DNA from: Holophagaceae bacterium
GTDB taxonomy: Bacteria > Acidobacteriota > Holophagae > Holophagales > Holophagaceae
Assembly (NCBI GenBank): GCA_003538615.1
Contig: DPRT01000190.1
Span: 1 to 5,291, forward strand
DNA: 5,291 nt
Reading direction: 5' to 3'
The notes under the pieces were generated by a model. It did no database searches and had not been told where the DNA came from. It saw only the letters and a program-made list of their open reading frames with translations. Each line of letters opens with the position of its first letter. Positions within the stretch are counted from its first letter, which is position 1. The translations under genes were made by a program, and so were the position numbers. Below, in pieces: positions 1 through 5,291 of this stretch.

Positions 1-1581
1 GAGCACGCCGCCCTCGCGATCCGCCAGGGCCTCAAGCCCGGCGACCCCTGCCCCGTCTGCGGCAGCGAGGCCCATCCCCACCTGGCCCAGCCCTCCGTGG
101 ACCTGCCGGACGAGCAGGAGCTCCGCCAGGCCCTGGAACTGCAGGAGGACGCCGAAACCGCCCTGGCCCGCGCCCAGGATGCCGCTGCCTCCCGCCTCGC
201 CACCCTGGAAACCGCCCGCGCCCGCCGCCAGGATCTGATCGAGCGGCTGGGCGAGCATGCCGCCGTGGCCTCCGAGACCCTGGCGGCCATCGAAGCCCGG
301 CACCGGGAGGAACTGGACCGCAGCCGCGCCGCCGAGGCCGGCCTGGCCCGCGCCGAGCAGCGGCTGGCCGAGGCGGAGGCCGCGCGGAACCTGGCAGAAG
401 CCCAGCTGGCCGAGACCAACCACCGGCTCAACGAGATCCTGGTCCAGGAGGCCGGGGCCAAGGCCCGCATGCAGATGCTCGAGGACGCCCTGCTCCAGGA
501 GCTGCGCGTGCCCGGGGCCCTGTCTGCCCGCCGCCACGAGGCCGAAGAGACCCTGGCCGAGTCCGAGGCGCGGCTGAAGGCGGCCCGCGAGGCCCGGAAC
601 CCCGCCCACTCGGCGGCCATCGAGGCCCAGGCCACCCTGAAGGCCCACAGAACCCGGCTGGAAGCGGCCCGCACCGATTCCTGGAACGTCAACGGCGCCT
701 TCGAGGAGGCCCTGGCCGCCGCCCACTTCCACAGCCGGGGGGACTTCGACCTGGCCCGGCGGAGCCCGGAGGAGATGGATTCCATGGCCCGCAGCCTGGA
801 GGCCCACGCCGCCGAATCCGCCGCCTCCGCGGACCGTGCGGCCCGCGCCGAGGCCCAGGCGGAGGGCCTGGACGCCCCGGATCTGCCCGCGCTCCAGGCG
901 ATCCGGGACGAAGCCCAGGCCCGCTTCGCCCAGGCCGCCGAGGCCCTGGGCCATGCCCAGTCCGAACAGACCGCCCTCCAGCGCCTGGAGGAGGCCCTCA
1001 CCCGCCTCGAGACCCGGCGGAGCGCCGAGGAGCGCCGCCACCGCGCCGCCGCCAGCCTGGCCCGCGTCGCCAAGGGCGAGGATGGCGCCCGGGTGTCCTT
1101 CGAGCGCTACGTCCAGGGCGCCCTCCTCGACGAGGTGCTGGTCTCCGCCTCCGAGCGCCTGCGCCGCATGAGCAAGCAGCGCTACGCCCTGCGCCGCGCC
1201 GCGGCGGGCGGCGACCTGAGGAAGGCCGGCGGCCTCGAGCTGGAGATCACGGACAGCCACACGGGCCGCGCCCGGGCCGTGAGCTCGCTGTCCGGCGGCG
1301 AGGGCTTCCAGGCCAGCCTGGCCCTGGCCCTGGGCCTTTCGGATGTGGTGCAGCGCCACGCGGGCGGCATCCGGCTGGACACGGTCTTCATCGACGAGGG
1401 CTTCGGCAGCCTCGATCCCGAGGCCCTGGACCTGGCCCTCCGCACCCTGGAGGACCTGAACCAGGGCGGCCGCCTCGTGGGCCTCATCAGCCACCTGGAA
1501 GAGGTCAAGGCCCGCATCTCCGCCCGGCTGGAGGTGACGCCGGGCCCCGGGGGAAGCCACGCACGGTTCCGGGTGGATTAG
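1..1581 (+). CDS. sbcC: SbcC, Rad50-like ATPase subunit of the SbcCD nuclease (C-terminal half, 5' end outside window)
   Basis: The reading frame is open from base 1, so the start lies upstream; 526 residues are visible. SbcC pairs with the SbcD nuclease in the cytoplasm to process hairpins and double-strand ends. In window numbering, a zinc hook CPVC lies at residues 17-20 (C17, C20), where two SbcC coiled coils dimerise through Zn. Next is a long Ala/Glu/Arg/Leu-rich coiled coil, about residues 30-400. The C-terminal ATPase lobe follows: ABC signature LSGGE at 430-434, Walker B ending in D465-E466, D-loop GSLD at 469-472 and switch His498 in a LISHLEE context. E. coli SbcC is about 1,050 residues with the hook near its middle, so roughly half is missing here, including Walker A. 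An internal GTG at 97 is not a credible start because it would discard the hook. The gene stops with TAG, 52 bases before the peptidase start. sbcD would be expected just upstream, outside the window. Confidence 0.95.
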   Translation, partial: EHAALAIRQGLKPGDPCPVCGSEAHPHLAQPSVDLPDEQELRQALELQEDAETALARAQDAAASRLATLETARARRQDLIERLGEHAAVASETLAAIEARHREELDRSRAAEAGLARAEQRLAEAEAARNLAEAQLAETNHRLNEILVQEAGAKARMQMLEDALLQELRVPGALSARRHEAEETLAESEARLKAAREARNPAHSAAIEAQATLKAHRTRLEAARTDSWNVNGAFEEALAAAHFHSRGDFDLARRSPEEMDSMARSLEAHAAESAASADRAARAEAQAEGLDAPDLPALQAIRDEAQARFAQAAEALGHAQSEQTALQRLEEALTRLETRRSAEERRHRAAASLARVAKGEDGARVSFERYVQGALLDEVLVSASERLRRMSKQRYALRRAAAGGDLRKAGGLELEITDSHTGRARAVSSLSGGEGFQASLALALGLSDVVQRHAGGIRLDTVFIDEGFGSLDPEALDLALRTLEDLNQGGRLVGLISHLEEVKARISARLEVTPGPGGSHARFRVD

Positions 1582-1633
1582 GGTTTTTACCTCGCATGGC
1601 GTGGTAAGCTCCTGGCCATCCTCCGGAGCCCCC
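1582..1633 (+). promoter_or_regulatory. Short spacer between sbcC and the peptidase gene, possible weak promoter
   Basis: This 52-base spacer starts with an unusually AT-rich run for the region (five T at 1584-1588). It also contains TGGTAAGCT (1602-1610), which could be read as a poor extended -10 element with no convincing -35 partner. A 5-bp inverted repeat, TTACC (1587-1591) and GGTAA (1603-1607), spans 11 bases. No T-tract follows it, so it is not a normal intrinsic terminator. The peptidase gene may therefore have its own promoter here or be read through from sbcC; the sequence does not decide. Confidence 0.2.
1625..1628 (+). promoter_or_regulatory. Shine-Dalgarno GGAG that fixes the peptidase start
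   Basis: GGAG lies five bases before the ATG at 1634. The longer in-frame alternative, GTG at 1601, has no comparable purine-rich site at proper spacing. It would also add eleven residues in front of the signal peptide. The ATG is therefore preferred. Confidence 0.7.
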
Positions 1634-3985
<2,352 letters not shown>

Positions 3986-3989
3986 AGAC

Positions 3990-4005
3990 AGGCAAAACAT
4001 TGCCT
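3990..4005. repeat. Perfect 6-bp inverted repeat with 4-base loop just after the peptidase stop
   Basis: AGGCAA (3990-3995) and TTGCCT (4000-4005) pair perfectly around the loop AACA, starting five bases after the TAA of the peptidase gene. The position suits a terminator, but the stem is short and the following bases (TATGACGTTG) are not a T-tract. It is at best a weak or RNA-stabilising 3' hairpin. It could equally be a protein-binding dyad for the downstream gene. Confidence 0.4.
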
Positions 4006-4012
4006 TATGACG

Positions 4013-4034
4013 TTGATCACATCGCGGTTATCAA
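4013..4034. promoter_or_regulatory. Operator-like dyad upstream of the hemerythrin gene
   Basis: TTGATCAC (4013-4020) and GTTATCAA (4027-4034) form inverted arms matching at seven of eight positions around a 6-base centre. Total length is 22 bases, ending 79 bases before the hemerythrin ATG. The outer half-sites TTGAT and ATCAA equal the half-sites of FNR-type boxes, but they are 12 bases apart rather than the usual 4. It is therefore not a canonical FNR or Dnr site. The 22-base length and 6-base centre are Crp-like. The region is AT-richer than its surroundings. Binding by a dimeric regulator, possibly redox-responsive, is inference. Confidence 0.4.
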
Positions 4035-4073
4035 TTCCCAAGCCCCGCGTTTCCCTGGCCGATCCGCAGAATA

Positions 4074-4093
4074 GGCCCCCATGCGCGGGGGCC
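4074..4093 (+). promoter_or_regulatory. GC hairpin in the hemerythrin leader
   Basis: GGCCCCC (4074-4080) and GGGGGCC (4087-4093) pair perfectly over seven G-C pairs around the loop ATGCGC. The stem ends ten bases before the GGAG Shine-Dalgarno. No T-tract follows, so it is not an intrinsic terminator. If it lies in the transcript it could protect the 5' end or modulate ribosome access. In GC-rich DNA such stems also arise by chance. Its loop contains the ATG at 4081, the upstream in-frame alternative start, which argues against that start. Confidence 0.4.
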
Positions 4094-4103
4094 CCTTCTC
4101 CGG

Positions 4104-4107
4104 GGAG
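4104..4107 (+). promoter_or_regulatory. Shine-Dalgarno GGAG that fixes the hemerythrin start
   Basis: GGAG within GGGGAG sits six bases before the ATG at 4114. The longer in-frame ATG at 4081 lies inside a hairpin loop and has no purine-rich site before it. The start at 4114 also gives the usual short N-terminus of single-domain bacteriohemerythrins. Confidence 0.75.
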
Positions 4108-4113
4108 CACAGC

Positions 4114-4524
4114 ATGGCGTACATGGAATGGCGCGCGGGACTGGACGTCGGCCACGCGAAAATCGATTCAGAGCACCGCTCCCTGGTGGAGGCCCTGAAC
4201 CGCCTGCATGCGGCCATGAAGCAGGGCAAGGGGAAGGATGAGATCGAGAAGACCCTCCTCTTCCTGAAGGACTACACGGTGGAGCACTTCAAGGGCGAGG
4301 AACGCCTCATGATGATCCACCGCTACCCCGGCACCGACCGCCACTGTGCCATCCACGCGGACCTGGTGAAGGAGGTTGCCACCCTCATCACCAACTACCA
4401 GAGCGGCAAGACCCCCCTCACCTCCGCCGTCTTCGACTTCCTGGAGGACTGGCTGGTGAAGCACATCCAGGGCGAAGACAAGGCCCTGGGTGAATTCCTG
4501 AGGGGCAAGGGCGCCGTCGCCTAG
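4114..4524 (+). CDS. Bacteriohemerythrin, single-domain di-iron O2-binding protein
   Basis: This 136-residue cytoplasmic protein is a single hemerythrin four-helix bundle with little else. All seven expected iron ligands are present: His21 (IDSEHRSL), His58 and Glu62 (HFKGE), His77 and His81 (HCAIH), and His117 and Asp122 (HIQGED). The N-terminal MEWRAGLDVGHAKIDSEH is typical of bacterial members. These proteins bind O2 reversibly at a non-heme di-iron site and are proposed to store, deliver or sense oxygen, and to bind NO in some cases. Which applies here cannot be read from sequence. No signal peptide, transmembrane segment or fused signalling domain is visible. The gene stands alone, preceded by a 128-base region with three dyads. 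Its TAG stop lies in a CTAG shared with the convergent zinc-ribbon gene. The start is chosen by the Shine-Dalgarno six bases upstream; an ATG at 4081 would add 11 unlikely residues. Confidence 0.93.
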   Translation: MAYMEWRAGLDVGHAKIDSEHRSLVEALNRLHAAMKQGKGKDEIEKTLLFLKDYTVEHFKGEERLMMIHRYPGTDRHCAIHADLVKEVATLITNYQSGKTPLTSAVFDFLEDWLVKHIQGEDKALGEFLRGKGAVA

Positions 4525-4796
4525 TCGAAGAGATCCTGCCAGATGCTCTTCCTTCGGTAGCTGTCCCGGTGGTGGTCTCTTCCATGGCCGTGAGGGTCGT
4601 GTCCCCATGGCCCGGCTGGCGGAACGTGTGCGGACTGGCTTGCAGACGCAGGAGCTTCCTGTGTTGATCGCTCGATGATCTTGTCCAGCTCACCCCGATC
4701 CAGCCAGACGCCTCGGCATTTGGGACAGTAGTCGATTTCAATACCTTGGCGTTCGCTCATGACCAACGCGGCATCCTTGCAGACTGGGCAGTTCAT
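4521..4796 (-). CDS. Small TFIIB-type zinc-ribbon protein with His-rich linker
   Basis: This 91-residue protein starts with a compact zinc ribbon: CPVC at residues 3-6 and CPKC at 24-27, followed by RGVWLDRGELDKIIE. That is the pattern of the bacterial zf-TFIIB family, whose members are mostly uncharacterised. Residues about 45-78 are a low-complexity linker rich in Pro, Gly and His (eight His, including HDPHGHG and DHH), which could bind extra metal. The C-terminus has a basic patch followed by SIWQDLFD, a short hydrophobic/acidic tail like those ending many family members. The ATG at 4796 is supported by AGGAG, read from 4808-4804, seven bases upstream. The gene lies 42 bases downstream of the lipoprotein gene on the same strand, so co-transcription is likely. 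Its TAG shares CTAG (4521-4524) with the hemerythrin stop on the other strand. Family is recognisable; function is unknown, with nucleic-acid or protein binding the usual guess. Confidence 0.85.
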   Translation of the reverse strand: MNCPVCKDAALVMSERQGIEIDYCPKCRGVWLDRGELDKIIERSTQEAPASASQSAHVPPAGPWGHDPHGHGRDHHRDSYRRKSIWQDLFD

Positions 4797-4838
4797 GGGG
4801 CGTCTCCTGTTTGATGGAAGGATGATTCTCCATCCGCA

Positions 4839-5291
4839 TCACGGCTTCCTGACACTGACCGTGAGGATGTCCTGGATGTTCGTGCGAGGGTCGATCGGAA
4901 ACTCGATGAAGAGCCCTGCCCCGGCTTTGGCGTTGACCCGCTGCTGGACACGGCCAATTTCGGCTCCAGTCATGTCAAGGAAGCGCGCCTCCAATCTCGA
5001 ATCCAGCGGCTTTTCAAGGGTGCAGTAGACCGCGGCCATTCGCTCAGGTGTTTCCCTAATGGCAAGACTGGTAAGTGAGATGCCGGAAGCCAGAAGGGAA
5101 TCATGAGCCACAACCTTGGGCCTGCTTCCGTTCTTGGCGAGTCGGGATCCCACGGAGTTGATTGTCTTGTCGACCGAGCCCATGGTCTTTTCCAGCAGGT
5201 CACTGGTCTCTTTCTGAACCCGCGCCTCCACGGCTTTGCTGGCCCGCTCTCCAATCTGATCACATCCGGTTGCAAGGAATGCGAGGATCGC
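4839..5291 (-). CDS. Putative lipoprotein of unknown function (5' end outside window)
   Basis: The frame is open to the right edge; 150 residues are visible, ending at TGA (4841-4839). The first visible residues, AILAFLATGC, look like the end of a signal peptide with a lipobox. Cys10 in window numbering (codon 5264-5262) would be the lipidated residue. Asp follows at +2, which in E. coli would favour inner-membrane retention, though this rule may not hold here. Residues about 12-45 are charged and probably helical. The remainder, from about 55, alternates hydrophobic and polar residues like a beta-rich domain, including LEARFLDMTGAEIGR and a terminal DILTVSVRKP. I recognise no named family or catalytic motif. 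A GTG at 5231 is a possible internal start but would remove the lipobox, so it is unlikely. The zinc-ribbon gene follows 42 bases downstream, probably in the same transcript. Base composition is markedly less GC-rich than the plus-strand genes. Confidence 0.75.
   Translation of the reverse strand, partial: AILAFLATGCDQIGERASKAVEARVQKETSDLLEKTMGSVDKTINSVGSRLAKNGSRPKVVAHDSLLASGISLTSLAIRETPERMAAVYCTLEKPLDSRLEARFLDMTGAEIGRVQQRVNAKAGAGLFIEFPIDPRTNIQDILTVSVRKP

Noticed and set aside
3990..4005. Intrinsic terminator for the peptidase gene
   Set aside because: The stem is only 6 bp and no T-tract follows, so it is kept only as an inverted repeat.
4813..4835. Hairpins between the lipoprotein and zinc-ribbon genes (GATGGA/TCCATC or GGATG/CATCC)
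   Set aside because: The two short stems compete for the same bases, have 5-6 bp only and no T-tract; they could easily be chance and do not support a terminator.
4759..5028. Plus-strand 89-codon open frame opposite the zinc-ribbon and lipoprotein genes
   Set aside because: It is antisense to the zinc-ribbon start and lipoprotein end, both supported by motifs and a Shine-Dalgarno, and it has no recognisable features of its own.

Overview
The window is a stretch of GC-rich bacterial chromosome with five protein genes, two of them cut by the window edges. I see no RNA genes, mobile elements, CRISPR arrays or phage genes. The left four fifths is strongly G/C-biased at third codon positions (a sampled 60-base line in the first gene is about 77% G+C). 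Together with a diderm-type lipoprotein and a secreted S9D-type peptidase, this suggests a high-GC Gram-negative bacterium. The overall flavour fits Acidobacteriota of the Holophaga/Geothrix type, but that placement is an impression from general resemblance, not something the sequence proves.

Layout. Positions 1-1581 (+) hold the C-terminal half of SbcC, the Rad50-like ATPase of the SbcCD nuclease, starting just before its zinc hook. After a 52-base spacer, 1634-3985 (+) encodes a complete exported serine peptidase of the prolyl oligopeptidase clan. Its active-site segments closely resemble plant chloroplast glutamyl endopeptidase (MEROPS S9D). Next comes a 128-base intergenic region (3986-4113) with three separate inverted repeats, one of them an operator-like dyad. 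It leads into a single-domain bacteriohemerythrin at 4114-4524 (+) with all seven iron ligands. Two genes then run on the minus strand: a small zinc-ribbon protein (4521-4796) and, upstream of it, a lipoprotein whose start lies beyond the right edge (4839-5291).

How the parts relate. sbcC and the peptidase are co-directional, but nothing in the sequence links them functionally. The hemerythrin gene is probably its own transcription unit, because it is preceded by the dyad-rich leader. It converges on the minus-strand pair and shares a CTAG in which both stop codons lie, so no terminator fits between them. The lipoprotein and zinc-ribbon genes are 42 bases apart and probably co-transcribed. 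The right-hand pair is clearly less GC-rich (sampled lines about 53-60% G+C), so either it has a different history or it is under weaker codon selection.

Most of the window is ordinary housekeeping or accessory content. The parts most worth a second look are the hemerythrin leader, the lipoprotein/zinc-ribbon pair, and the bacterial relative of a chloroplast protease.
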